From Candidatus Parcubacteria bacterium (GTDB lineage Bacteria > Patescibacteriota > Minisyncoccia > Phycocordibacterales > Phycocordibacteraceae), in NCBI GenBank assembly GCA_027310925.1, contig DAICZX010000058.1, positions 1-8,679 of the forward strand: a stretch of DNA of 8,679 bases. Direction: 5' to 3'. Positions 1 to 5,537 of the stretch are shown here, piece after piece (position 1 is the stretch's first letter; each line of letters begins with the position of its first letter). A model generated the notes under the pieces. That model ran no database searches, was not told where the DNA came from, and saw nothing but the letters and a program-made list of their open reading frames with translations. A program made the translations under genes and the position numbers.

Positions 1-76
1 TAGTAGAACTTCCGATAAGAATAATGTACCCACCAAGGAACGCGTCGCTTGACCCAAGATCGAAACGTCATAGGTG

Positions 77-796
77 CTACGCTTTGCGTACGAGGACAAA
101 TGGCGTTAACTTGTCCCCCTGGCCAAGCGGGTTATCGAGAATAATCTGACGCACTATTTTCTTATCGAGTCCGACACCATTACTAACACCCAAAACTTGC
201 ACATCGATATAGTTTGCGTCTGCAACCACTGCGGGAATACCCGTCTCCCGTTCAACTTGTTCGCAATCGTCATGTGGAGCTGGCGGTGGCAAAACTCCCC
301 ATTCAGTATATGGATACATATCTTCGGGGATAAAACCATCAATTTCTGAAATGCGATGGCCGGCGACTATCCAAAATAACCCGCGCTTGCCAAACAGCTT
401 CCCAATACTTCCTATCGCGGCAGCAAGAATGATCCGGGGCGCACCAACGATCTCAATAGCAACCTGCATCTTTCCCGGGCGCGACCACGCGGTCATGTTC
501 TTGTGCTTCTTGACGCCAAGCGTGATGAATTTGGCAAGCCATCCAACCTTGACCGTTGAGATATGTCGGACTAGGTTTTGCGATACGGAGAAAACTTTTT
601 CCGATATAACCATCCAATCCCCTTCGTGATAATGAGGCTTTACAAATTCATTAATGACGGTTTCAAGGTTTTCGCCAAACTGGATTAGTCGAGGCATCTT
701 GATGGGGAACCTCTCGTAGGTAATCCCATCCACAACCACATTTTCTCCAGATTGGAGACCCGGAGGACTATCAGCGGTATTTTTAAATTTGGCCAC
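77..796 (-). CDS. CofE-like (F420-0:gamma-glutamyl ligase family) amide ligase
   Basis: This 239-aa protein resembles the coenzyme F420-0:L-glutamate ligase (CofE) family, which uses a nucleotide triphosphate and divalent metal to join glutamate to a carboxylate. Visible family features are GDWMVISEKVFSVSQ (residues 59-73), a small/hydrophobic core including IVGAPRI (116-122), an EIDGFIPED segment (151-159), an ADAN motif (192-195) that probably contributes a metal-binding Asp, and the C-terminal DNPLGQGDKLTPFVLVR (221-237). Length is normal for the single-domain form. The start is GTG. A TAA lies in frame three codons upstream, so no longer form is possible, and the VVDGITYERFPIK segment (21-33) before the first internal Met looks like family sequence. 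No Shine-Dalgarno site is visible. It lies 95 nt downstream of the 260-aa gene on the same strand. No other F420 gene is present, so the acceptor is unknown; family-wide homologues in CPR genomes probably do something other than F420 tailing. Family call fairly sure, substrate not. Confidence 0.8.
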   Translation of the reverse strand: MAKFKNTADSPPGLQSGENVVVDGITYERFPIKMPRLIQFGENLETVINEFVKPHYHEGDWMVISEKVFSVSQNLVRHISTVKVGWLAKFITLGVKKHKNMTAWSRPGKMQVAIEIVGAPRIILAAAIGSIGKLFGKRGLFWIVAGHRISEIDGFIPEDMYPYTEWGVLPPPAPHDDCEQVERETGIPAVVADANYIDVQVLGVSNGVGLDKKIVRQIILDNPLGQGDKLTPFVLVRKA

Positions 797-891
797 GGTA
801 TTTTAGAGCATACATCCTCATGGCCATGGTGTACACGCACATGCACTTTATGGTGTTCGTTAGAGTAATGAGTGAGACACAATGGATGCAT

Positions 892-1674
892 TTACGCATG
901 CTGTACCGTTGATACCTCGTCATTTCTTTTTATCTCCTCGCGAATGCGCTCCTCGAGACCCTTCCTGTTTTCTCGATAACGATCTTCGATTATTGTTGCC
1001 CCACGATGCGCGTCTGGATAGGACATTTTCTCTGAAAGCATGAGATATCGTTCATGCAATTCGTGTAGAACGATGAAAGCGCGTTCTTCAAACTTAAGAG
1101 ATTCTTCGAGCCATATTTCATTTCGAGGAATCCAAGGATATACAATATCGTGCCCCCCTTCTGCATATCCAAGAAAATATACACTTCTGACGAGTGGCCC
1201 ATCAACGAGCCAGACCGTTACTACACCGCTATATTCCTCAAGTCTTTTCTTTTTAAGAGTACGCCGAAACATCTCCTGATTTTGAGAAGTAAGGATGTTT
1301 TGTACGCGCTTTCCATTTTGCCGCAACGTTTCTTCAAAAGCGTCTGCTCGGCGAGCCGCATCTGCTACACTCATTCCTTCTTCTTTAAGGAAAGAGACTT
1401 CCTTAAGAAGACGCTTGAGATACAGACCGTATTCTTTTTCAGCCATTTCATCATCAATCCAGAATTCTTTTTCTGGAATAAAGCGGAAATGCCCGTGATA
1501 GTCACATTCAACGAAGTTTTCGTCGAGTTCTCTGCGGACTGCCGCGCCATTCACTAGCCAGGCGGTATATCCATCCTGCTCGCCAAGTTTCTTCAGATAG
1601 ATATGGGAGGATATCATCGGAATGTGGTTACCGAATACGATAGCATTAAAAAGTACCCGCTGGTCAACCAACAT
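892..1674 (-). CDS. Uncharacterised protein with a tandemly duplicated domain, one copy carrying HELHE
   Basis: The function of this 260-aa protein is not recognised. It consists of two copies of one domain of about 82 residues, at 39-120 and 155-236, which align without gaps at an offset of 116 (24 identities by hand). Each copy begins WLV(N/D)G..VR, continues to an IP..E.W segment, and ends with a helix-like MS..DA.R.A....E...R stretch. The second copy has HELHE (204-208) and AHR (222-224), a pattern typical of a metal site. The first has RLLKE (88-92) and AAR instead, so it should not bind metal. Residues 121-150 are a charged linker; the C-terminus (232-250) is a Lys/Arg/Glu-rich helix. 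No signal peptide or membrane segment is seen; the protein is probably cytosolic. The ATG start has no clear Shine-Dalgarno, and Met20 is a possible alternative. It could be a metallohydrolase or a structural domain; this cannot be settled here. Confidence 0.75.
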   Translation of the reverse strand: MLVDQRVLFNAIVFGNHIPMISSHIYLKKLGEQDGYTAWLVNGAAVRRELDENFVECDYHGHFRFIPEKEFWIDDEMAEKEYGLYLKRLLKEVSFLKEEGMSVADAARRADAFEETLRQNGKRVQNILTSQNQEMFRRTLKKKRLEEYSGVVTVWLVDGPLVRSVYFLGYAEGGHDIVYPWIPRNEIWLEESLKFEERAFIVLHELHERYLMLSEKMSYPDAHRGATIIEDRYRENRKGLEERIREEIKRNDEVSTVQHA

Positions 1675-1770
1675 GTGGAACTGCGGAGGGAACCAACAAC
1701 AAGGGAAAAGATAGCGGAAAGGTCATATTGGGAAGCATGACATTTATCTTCTTAGACCTAAAATATGAAA

Positions 1771-1812
1771 ATCCCCTGAACTCGCGTTAATCAAATGCGG
1801 AGTTCAGGGGAT
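1771..1812 (-). terminator. Rho-independent terminator of the 104-aa gene
   Basis: A perfect 13-bp stem (1771-1783 with 1800-1812, core CCCCTGAACTC) encloses a 16-nt loop. On the minus strand it is followed by TTTTCATATTTT. It lies 23 nt beyond the stop codon of the 104-aa gene and so should separate it from the 260-aa gene downstream on the same strand. Confidence 0.85.
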
Positions 1813-1834
1813 AACAACCTACACGACCTCTACC

Positions 1835-2149
1835 TTATAAGGGTGACGCTTCCGTGGCAAAGAGAACCCAGCCCGATTCATCAATCTCTCCACCCTCTGG
1901 ATCGTCATACCATAATATGATGGCGGTCAGACCATTGACCGTTACGATTTTCTCCTTTCCATCCAGAAAATTGCTGTCCCCGTTATCTTGTTGTGCGACG
2001 AGGTAGGCAAGCAACTTCCTGGACTCTTCTGATGGCATATTCAGGATATATTTCCTAAAATTAGCCCCCATTTTATGGACCCTTAAAGGAGAGGTCTGTC
2101 TCTCTTCCACCCCCAACAACTCTTCGAACTCGACATTAATGCCTGACAT
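1835..2149 (-). CDS. Small hypothetical protein (104 aa), autonomous transcription unit
   Basis: This 104-aa protein is not recognised. The start is chosen at the ATG ending at 2149, because AGGAG (2160-2164) lies 10 nt upstream. A longer reading from 2197 would place that site inside the coding region and add 16 residues of unlikely sequence. The protein is acidic and looks soluble, with no membrane segment. The N-terminal third is charged (VEFEELLGVEERQ), the middle is probably helical (SEESRKLLAYLVAQQ), and the C-terminal part looks like beta strands (EKIVTVNGLTAIILWYDD, then SGWVLFATE). There are no Cys or His clusters suggesting a catalytic site. The gene has a strong promoter, a Shine-Dalgarno site and its own terminator, which implies substantial, independently controlled expression. 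That it is a real gene is well supported; its role is unknown. Confidence 0.75.
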   Translation of the reverse strand: MSGINVEFEELLGVEERQTSPLRVHKMGANFRKYILNMPSEESRKLLAYLVAQQDNGDSNFLDGKEKIVTVNGLTAIILWYDDPEGGEIDESGWVLFATEASPL

Positions 2150-2159
2150 TGATACTTTT

Positions 2160-2164
2160 CTCCT
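2160..2164 (-). promoter_or_regulatory. Ribosome binding site deciding the 104-aa start
   Basis: AGGAG on the minus strand stands 10 nt before the ATG at 2149. It is one of only two clear Shine-Dalgarno sites in the window and is the reason for preferring the shorter start. Confidence 0.7.
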
Positions 2165-2183
2165 AATTATGGATTGGGAAACT

Positions 2184-2206
2184 GCGGAACAAATCATGAA
2201 TTCCGC
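2184..2206 (-). promoter_or_regulatory. Inverted repeat near the 5' end of the 104-aa gene leader
   Basis: GCGGAA (2184-2189) and TTCCGC (2201-2206) can form a 6-bp stem with an 11-nt loop. The predicted transcription start is near 2209, so the hairpin would sit within a few bases of the mRNA 5' end. It may protect the 5' end or be a regulator site; no function is proven. Confidence 0.4.
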
Positions 2207-2215
2207 CTGATTTAA

Positions 2216-2243
2216 ATAATAACAATTATTATTGTAATGTCAA
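2216..2243 (-). promoter_or_regulatory. Sigma-70-type promoter of the 104-aa gene with overlapping dyad
   Basis: On the minus strand TTGACA (2238-2243, perfect -35) is separated by 16 nt from TATTAT (2216-2221, five of six -10 bases). The predicted start near 2209 gives a leader of about 60 nt. An AATAATAA/TTATTATT dyad with a 3-nt centre (2215-2233) covers the -10 and most of the spacer and could be a repressor operator. It could also simply reflect an AT-rich promoter. Confidence 0.7.
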
Positions 2244-2495
2244 AAATACCGTAATGATTCAATACCTTGGAAACATCGAGCTCACTTTAGCCACTCGTTT
2301 CTAAAAACAAGGTGTATGCAAACAACCTCAATGTTCCTAAAGTAAGAAGAGACACGATCAATCCCCCTCATAAAGAACGGTGTTCATACTGCCACACGCC
2401 GATAAGATGTCGCTACCACTGCAAGATTTTCGGTCGCTTGATCCAGCATTTGCAAACTCGAGAGTGAAGACAATGTCCGCCGCCTTAGTTACCAT
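2244..2495. other. Intergenic region with no recognisable gene
   Basis: With the promoter and leader next to it, the gap between the divergent 104-aa and deacetylase genes is 346 nt. I see no convincing plus-strand promoter or Shine-Dalgarno site for the deacetylase, no tRNA-like fold and no long repeat. A 36-codon plus-strand reading frame begins near 2407 and overlaps the deacetylase start, but it has no supporting signals. Confidence 0.5.
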
Positions 2496-3413
2496 ATGCG
2501 CCACACAGTTTTACTAGGTAACGCAAAACTATGCCACTATAACGTAATCTCTATGCCTTATCGCTTCCCTCCCATGCTTGCCGTCATCACGCCCATTATC
2601 GTAATTGGTGGATTAGTTCTTTTTCTACAACATTCCCACAAATTGCTCATACCTTCGACTAACTCGCCTATAGAAAATTCTGCCCTTTATGCAGAAATCA
2701 CAACATCGACTCCGCAATCATTTTTAAATAACTCTTCATCCGAAGGAATATGGTTACCAATTCTTGTGTACCATATCGTCCGCCCGAGTTATCCAAGCGA
2801 TAACGCAGCTGTACGTGCTATCGCGATCACACCCGAAACTTTCAATGCTGAAATGAGCCATTTGAGAAAGTCTGGATATCATATCGTACGGTTTGGCAAT
2901 CTCGAGACGTACTTCGCAAATAGTACACCGCTTCCACCAAAGCCGATTATCCTATCCTTTGACGATGGATGGAGTGATCAGTTTACTTATGCTTTCCCAA
3001 TTCTTGAAAAATATCGTTACCCGGCAACGTTTTTCGTATTTACAAATGAAATCGGTTACCGTGGGGCACTCAGCTGGAATAATCTGCGCGAGCTTGTGGC
3101 TAGCGGCATGACCATCGGTGACCATACACGTTCGCACCCTTTCCTCACACACATCACAAACGTTTCGACACTCTGGAATGAAATAGACGGGAGTAAACTA
3201 TTACTAGAGCGACAACTTAACATACGGGTTAACGAATTCGCATACCCATTCGGTCAATACAACCCTACTATTATCTCACTTGTAAAAAAAGCTGGGTATA
3301 AAAGTGCCCGTGGTGACTTCTACAGCGGGAAACAATCAATCAATCGGCTTTTTACGTTAAGTGCCCTAAACGCACCTACCACCACTACTATCTTCAAAAA
3401 AGATTTTCCTTAA
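2496..3413 (+). CDS. Membrane-anchored polysaccharide deacetylase (NodB/CE4 family)
   Basis: This 305-aa protein is predicted to remove N- or O-acetyl groups from a cell-surface polysaccharide or peptidoglycan, outside the membrane. A hydrophobic segment at about residues 27-45 acts as a signal anchor, followed by a Ser/Thr/Asn-rich linker (50-83). The catalytic domain starts at LPILVYHIV (88-95), the PgaB/IcaB-like entry strand. Motif 1 is SFDDG (154-158; D156 probable base, D157 metal ligand). Motif 2 is HTRSH (H210 and H214, metal ligands). Motif 3 is AYPFG (249-253). The last CE4 motifs are not obvious in the C-terminal 40 residues, common in short members. The start is uncertain: Met1, Met20 (2553) and Met27 (2574) all precede the anchor and none has a Shine-Dalgarno site; Met20 would give a more typical short cytosolic tail. 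The next plus-strand gene follows after 70 nt, apparently with its own promoter. Confidence 0.88.
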   Translation: MRHTVLLGNAKLCHYNVISMPYRFPPMLAVITPIIVIGGLVLFLQHSHKLLIPSTNSPIENSALYAEITTSTPQSFLNNSSSEGIWLPILVYHIVRPSYPSDNAAVRAIAITPETFNAEMSHLRKSGYHIVRFGNLETYFANSTPLPPKPIILSFDDGWSDQFTYAFPILEKYRYPATFFVFTNEIGYRGALSWNNLRELVASGMTIGDHTRSHPFLTHITNVSTLWNEIDGSKLLLERQLNIRVNEFAYPFGQYNPTIISLVKKAGYKSARGDFYSGKQSINRLFTLSALNAPTTTTIFKKDFP

Positions 3414-3441
3414 CCTTCGGAACACATAGGGGGATAAATCC

Positions 3442-3471
3442 TTTACTTAGCTAAAATAGCAATTATGCTAT
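3442..3471 (+). promoter_or_regulatory. Possible promoter and inverted repeat before the DoxX-like gene
   Basis: TTTACT (3442-3447) and TATGCT (3464-3469) are 16 nt apart, each matching four of six consensus bases. The inverted repeat ATAGCA (3456-3461)/TGCTAT (3466-3471) overlaps the -10. The predicted transcription start, about 3476, would leave a leader of only about 8 nt before the ATG at 3484, which has no Shine-Dalgarno site. The assignment is modest. Confidence 0.35.
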
Positions 3472-3483
3472 CTATGTAAGCAT

Positions 3484-3972
3484 ATGGATCTCACTACTGA
3501 GGACAAGTCGTTCGCTTTGCTCCGCATTTTTTTTGGTGGTGTGTGGGCTATCGACGCGTATTTCAAATGGCAACCGACATTCCTTAATAATTTCATCGAT
3601 TATCTAACCCAGGGAGCACAGGGACAACCCGCGCTCGTACAAAACTGGATTAACCTTTGGATACATGGTGTTTCCGTTGACCCACACTTTTTCGGAATTA
3701 TCGTGGCGATTGCTGAAACCGCCATTTCCATTGGTCTTATTTTTGGCATCTTCACCAAGATTGCGATGACGGGCGGCATTGCAATGACACTTGTCATCTG
3801 GTCTACCGCTGAAGGATTTGGAGGACCGTATATGGCCGGCTCTACTGATATTGGTGCAGCTATTATCTATGCAATTCTGTTCATAGCCCTCTGGGTTGGA
3901 AAATGTTGGAGACACTTTAGCATCGACGCCTGGTTTAAAAAGCGAAATATATTATCTATTGGTCGATGGTAA
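3484..3972 (+). CDS. DoxX/DoxD-like integral membrane protein
   Basis: This 162-aa protein belongs to the DoxX/TQO small-subunit (DoxD-like) membrane superfamily, some members of which are subunits of thiosulfate:quinone oxidoreductase while many have no assigned role. Four hydrophobic segments are visible, at about 10-26, 68-90, 92-108 and 121-139. Family-like features are the N-terminal LLRIFFGGVWAIDAYFKW (12-29), a loop with a predicted extracytoplasmic helix (45-62), an acidic residue in the second segment (E78), and GSTDIGAAIIYA (119-130) leading into LWVGKCWRHFSIDAW. The C-terminal tail is basic. Length is normal. The ATG at 3484 is the only sensible start, because an in-frame TAA lies two codons upstream. 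No U-rich terminator follows on the plus strand; the hairpin at 4022-4043 has its T-run on the other strand. The substrate and redox role are unknown; nothing nearby encodes a DoxA partner. Confidence 0.8.
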   Translation: MDLTTEDKSFALLRIFFGGVWAIDAYFKWQPTFLNNFIDYLTQGAQGQPALVQNWINLWIHGVSVDPHFFGIIVAIAETAISIGLIFGIFTKIAMTGGIAMTLVIWSTAEGFGGPYMAGSTDIGAAIIYAILFIALWVGKCWRHFSIDAWFKKRNILSIGRW

Positions 3973-4016
3973 TAATTTAATTAATTATCAACACGAAACA
4001 ATCGCGAGCTTATTAT

Positions 4017-4043
4017 AAAAAAGGCGTCCTTCCATGGACGCCT
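4017..4043 (-). terminator. Rho-independent terminator of the 63-aa gene
   Basis: On the minus strand AGGCGTCC (4036-4043) pairs perfectly with GGACGCCT (4022-4029) around a 6-nt loop, followed by six T (4017-4022). It lies 11 nt beyond the 63-aa stop codon. The convergent DoxX transcript meets the same hairpin but without a U-tract after it. Confidence 0.88.
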
Positions 4044-4054
4044 GTTCATGACTA

Positions 4055-4246
4055 TTATTCTTTGTTTTGGCAGGCCATCTCCACCAAACTCATCCCTGAC
4101 TTAAGGAAAGCACGAGTAGCGCACTGATCAAATGCGGCGACCATTCCTCCCATCCTCATCTCGGGACCAAAATCCACAATGACCCCCCGATCTTCTCCTT
4201 CTTCACTTTCTTCACTTTCACTGTCACTCTCGCTAATCTTACCCAT
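4055..4246 (-). CDS. Small acidic hypothetical protein (63 aa)
   Basis: This 63-aa protein is not recognised. It is a likely real gene because AAAGGAG stands 6 nt before the ATG and a canonical terminator follows the stop. Residues 5-19 are almost entirely Ser, Glu and Asp and should be disordered and strongly negative. Residues 21-63 are different: a short hydrophobic GVIVDFG, then a Met-rich, probably helical part (six Met in the protein) with Cys42 and Cys59. The Ser/Glu part is encoded by a short 9-nt tandem repeat, so its length could vary in frame. No signal peptide or membrane segment is seen. It lies convergent to the DoxX-like gene and divergent from the cold-shock gene, 442 nt away, so it is transcribed alone. 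Possible roles include a small regulator, a chaperone-like acidic protein or a peptide precursor with an acidic leader; none is demonstrated. Confidence 0.65.
   Translation of the reverse strand: MGKISESDSESEESEEGEDRGVIVDFGPEMRMGGMVAAFDQCATRAFLKSGMSLVEMACQNKE
4202..4219. repeat. 9-nt tandem repeat inside the 63-aa gene
   Basis: TTCACTTTC occurs twice head to tail (4202-4210, 4211-4219), with a related degenerate copy after it. It encodes the Ser/Glu-rich N-terminus on the minus strand. Because the unit is a multiple of three, slippage would alter the acidic tail without breaking the frame. Confidence 0.7.
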
Positions 4247-4252
4247 GATTGA

Positions 4253-4259
4253 CTCCTTT
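4253..4259 (-). promoter_or_regulatory. Strong ribosome binding site of the 63-aa gene
   Basis: AAAGGAG on the minus strand is 6 nt from the ATG at 4246, close to ideal in sequence and spacing. It is the strongest translation signal in the window and the main evidence that this short frame is a gene. Confidence 0.8.
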
Positions 4260-4560
4260 TATAATTTAAGAAAATCCCCTGGTAGCAAACGAGCTATCCA
4301 TAGAATATGGTACTGCTGATGCGCAAAAATACAACACCACTCATATCTATGTATTGGGGAAATCTGCCTTGATGAGCTCATAATCCAGCGGGAAGAGATG
4401 ACGAGCTATGTTGAAGATGCCGTACGCCATGAAGGGAGCCGCAAATACATCTAGCGAATATACATGTTCACTTCTAAATAAATCCCTGAGTGAAAAGTGT
4501 CTTTATGAATTTCCATGGATAAAATGAGAACGGTACGTGTGGCAGATTAGCACATGTGCG
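4260..4560. other. Intergenic region, mostly unassigned
   Basis: This stretch lies between the divergent 63-aa and cold-shock genes. It should contain the 63-aa promoter, but I find no convincing minus-strand -35/-10 pair. A 44-codon stretch open on the plus strand (4320-4454) has no start codon until its last 18 residues, and is not called. No tRNA-like fold or long repeat is seen. Confidence 0.5.
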
Positions 4561-4589
4561 TTGATAAAAGACTTTGTATATGCTATATT
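4561..4589 (+). promoter_or_regulatory. Promoter of the cold-shock gene
   Basis: TTGATA (4561-4566) and TATATT (4584-4589) are 17 nt apart, and the -10 is extended by TG (TGC before TATATT). The predicted start near 4596 gives a leader of about 93 nt, in line with the long leaders of cold-inducible csp mRNAs. Confidence 0.75.
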
Positions 4590-4600
4590 TCACATATCAA

Positions 4601-4641
4601 CCAGCGCTGGATCCAGAGAAGTGGGATCGAGCTTCTACTTC
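4601..4641 (+). promoter_or_regulatory. Structured 5' leader of the cold-shock mRNA
   Basis: The leader contains a 10-nt palindrome CCAGCGCTGG (4601-4610) and a 9-bp stem allowing two G-U pairs (4618-4626 with 4633-4641, 6-nt loop). No Shine-Dalgarno site precedes the ATG. Such a leader may refold with temperature, as in the Escherichia coli cspA mRNA, but the element is seen only as pairing potential. Confidence 0.45.
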
Positions 4642-4688
4642 GGCTACTGATTTGATATTTTAGCCAAACTAAACTATCTGTCTGCAGT

Positions 4689-4898
4689 ATGCAAAACGGC
4701 ACAGTAATTAAGAAGAACGAAAAGGGCTTCGGCTTCATAAAAGTTGATGGGGCACCAGAAGGTTCCAAGGATCTTTTCTTTCACTCTAACGAACTTCAGA
4801 ACGTCACGTTTGACGAACTTCGAGAGGGAGACAAGGTTTCGTTCACCATTGGCGACAGCCCTAAGGGCCCGAATGCCACTGGCGTTAGCAAGATTTAA
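4689..4898 (+). CDS. Cold-shock domain protein (CspA family)
   Basis: This 69-aa protein is a single cold-shock domain, an OB-fold that binds single-stranded RNA or DNA and acts as an RNA chaperone in the cytoplasm. It has the RNP1 motif KGFGFIKV (12-19) and RNP2 DLFFHSNEL (28-36). FDELREGDKVSFTIGDSPKGPNATGV (41-66) is the usual C-terminal strand pair. Length is standard. The Trp-Phe-Asn usually found just before RNP1 is replaced by IKKNE, removing one of the aromatic nucleic-acid-stacking residues. The ATG is placed by the family N-terminus (MQNGTV). It is monocistronic, between a good promoter and a strong terminator. Expression is probably temperature- or growth-responsive, judged from the long structured leader. 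Confidence 0.95.
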   Translation: MQNGTVIKKNEKGFGFIKVDGAPEGSKDLFFHSNELQNVTFDELREGDKVSFTIGDSPKGPNATGVSKI

Positions 4899-4909
4899 TC
4901 TCGCTACAC

Positions 4910-4953
4910 TAAAAAACTCACGATGCGCCATATGGCGCATCGTGAGTTTTTTA
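4910..4953. terminator. Bidirectional terminator, 44-nt perfect palindrome
   Basis: The sequence from 4910 to 4953 equals its own reverse complement (22-bp arms, centre CCATATGG). It carries a run of six A on the left and six T on the right, so it gives a GC-rich hairpin plus U-tract on either strand. It lies 11 nt after the cold-shock stop and 52 nt after the stop of the convergent VIT/CCC1 gene, and should end both transcripts. Confidence 0.93.
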
Positions 4954-5005
4954 TCATATAAGCAGCACATGCTTCATAATTTTGCCAACGTAACCTCTTT
5001 CCTTA

Positions 5006-5500
5006 TTAATGCAAAGGGATAATTAAACCAATAATCACGCCTAGGGCAATTGCGGCGCCACCTAGAAGAGCCATTCGCGCACCGCGCCACAGGAGCGGGA
5101 GACGGGCAAAACTAGCGCTTATTATTCCCATAATGAAAAGTGCGAGGATAGAGACGACGACCGAGGCAGCAAGGGCAATCCACGTCGTGAACATAACATA
5201 CGGCACAAGTGGAATAAGGGCAGCGAGTACAAAAGAGATAAACATAACGCCCGCCGCAAGCACAGATGGACCATCGGCAACGTCAGCTTTGTTTGTATAT
5301 TCTTCCGCCGATTCCTCCGAAAGAAAATTCCCAACCGCCATTGAGAATGCCTCAACGAGGCCGTAAATGATACCTGTAAGCACAAGCGTTGTATGCGACG
5401 CACCAGCGACATCAATACCTGCGAGAAGACCTACGGTTGAAACAAGGCTATCGGTGATGCCAAATACGATGGTACGCAAATAAAGCGCTGAGGTTTTCAC
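5006..5500 (-). CDS. VIT1/CCC1-family metal transporter, short form
   Basis: This 164-aa integral membrane protein resembles the VIT1/CCC1 family, which exports Fe(II) or Mn(II) from the cytosol, usually against protons. Key features are YLRTIVFGITDSLVSTVG (7-24), with D17 in the first helix, and EAFSMAVGNFLSEESAEE (50-67), with E50 and M54 at the ion path. Hydrophobic segments lie at about 10-28, 37-58, 79-99, 102-126 and 141-161, giving five helices as in the family. The cytosolic metal-binding loop between helices 2 and 3 is only about 20 residues (SEESAEEYTNKADVADG), against about 80-90 in plant VIT1, so the ion-trapping domain is reduced. The start is GTG; the first helix begins at residue 10, so no internal start fits and an in-frame stop lies upstream. 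There is no Shine-Dalgarno site and the mRNA may be leaderless. Metal specificity is unknown. Confidence 0.85.
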   Translation of the reverse strand: MKTSALYLRTIVFGITDSLVSTVGLLAGIDVAGASHTTLVLTGIIYGLVEAFSMAVGNFLSEESAEEYTNKADVADGPSVLAAGVMFISFVLAALIPLVPYVMFTTWIALAASVVVSILALFIMGIISASFARLPLLWRGARMALLGGAAIALGVIIGLIIPLH

Positions 5501-5507
5501 AAAGAAG

Positions 5508-5537
5508 ATGATACATCCCTCATGAGCACATTAACAA
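5508..5537 (-). promoter_or_regulatory. Possible promoter giving a leaderless VIT/CCC1 mRNA
   Basis: On the minus strand TTGTTA (5532-5537) and TATCAT (5508-5513) are 18 nt apart. The -10 ends 7 nt before the GTG at 5500, so transcription would start at or next to the start codon. This would explain the missing Shine-Dalgarno site. Confidence 0.45.

Noticed and set aside
1767..1778. GAAAATCCCCTG shared with the region near 4269
   Set aside because: The 12-nt match is within chance expectation; only the first copy is part of a hairpin and there is no longer similarity.
2150..2197. Longer N-terminus for the 104-aa protein, starting at 2197
   Set aside because: The AGGAG site 10 nt before the ATG at 2149 lies inside the extension, and the predicted 5' hairpin would be coding.
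2407..2517. 36-codon plus-strand frame running into the deacetylase start
   Set aside because: No Shine-Dalgarno site or promoter, no recognisable motif, and it overlaps the deacetylase frame.
3414..3441. Possible terminator after the deacetylase
   Set aside because: Only a weak TTCC/GGAA pairing is present, with no U-tract.
4320..4454. Open stretch of 44 codons on the plus strand ending in TAG, with protein-like composition
   Set aside because: It has no ATG, GTG or TTG until its last 18 codons and no ribosome site with spacing. An open stretch of this length is expected by chance; it could be a gene remnant but nothing supports that.
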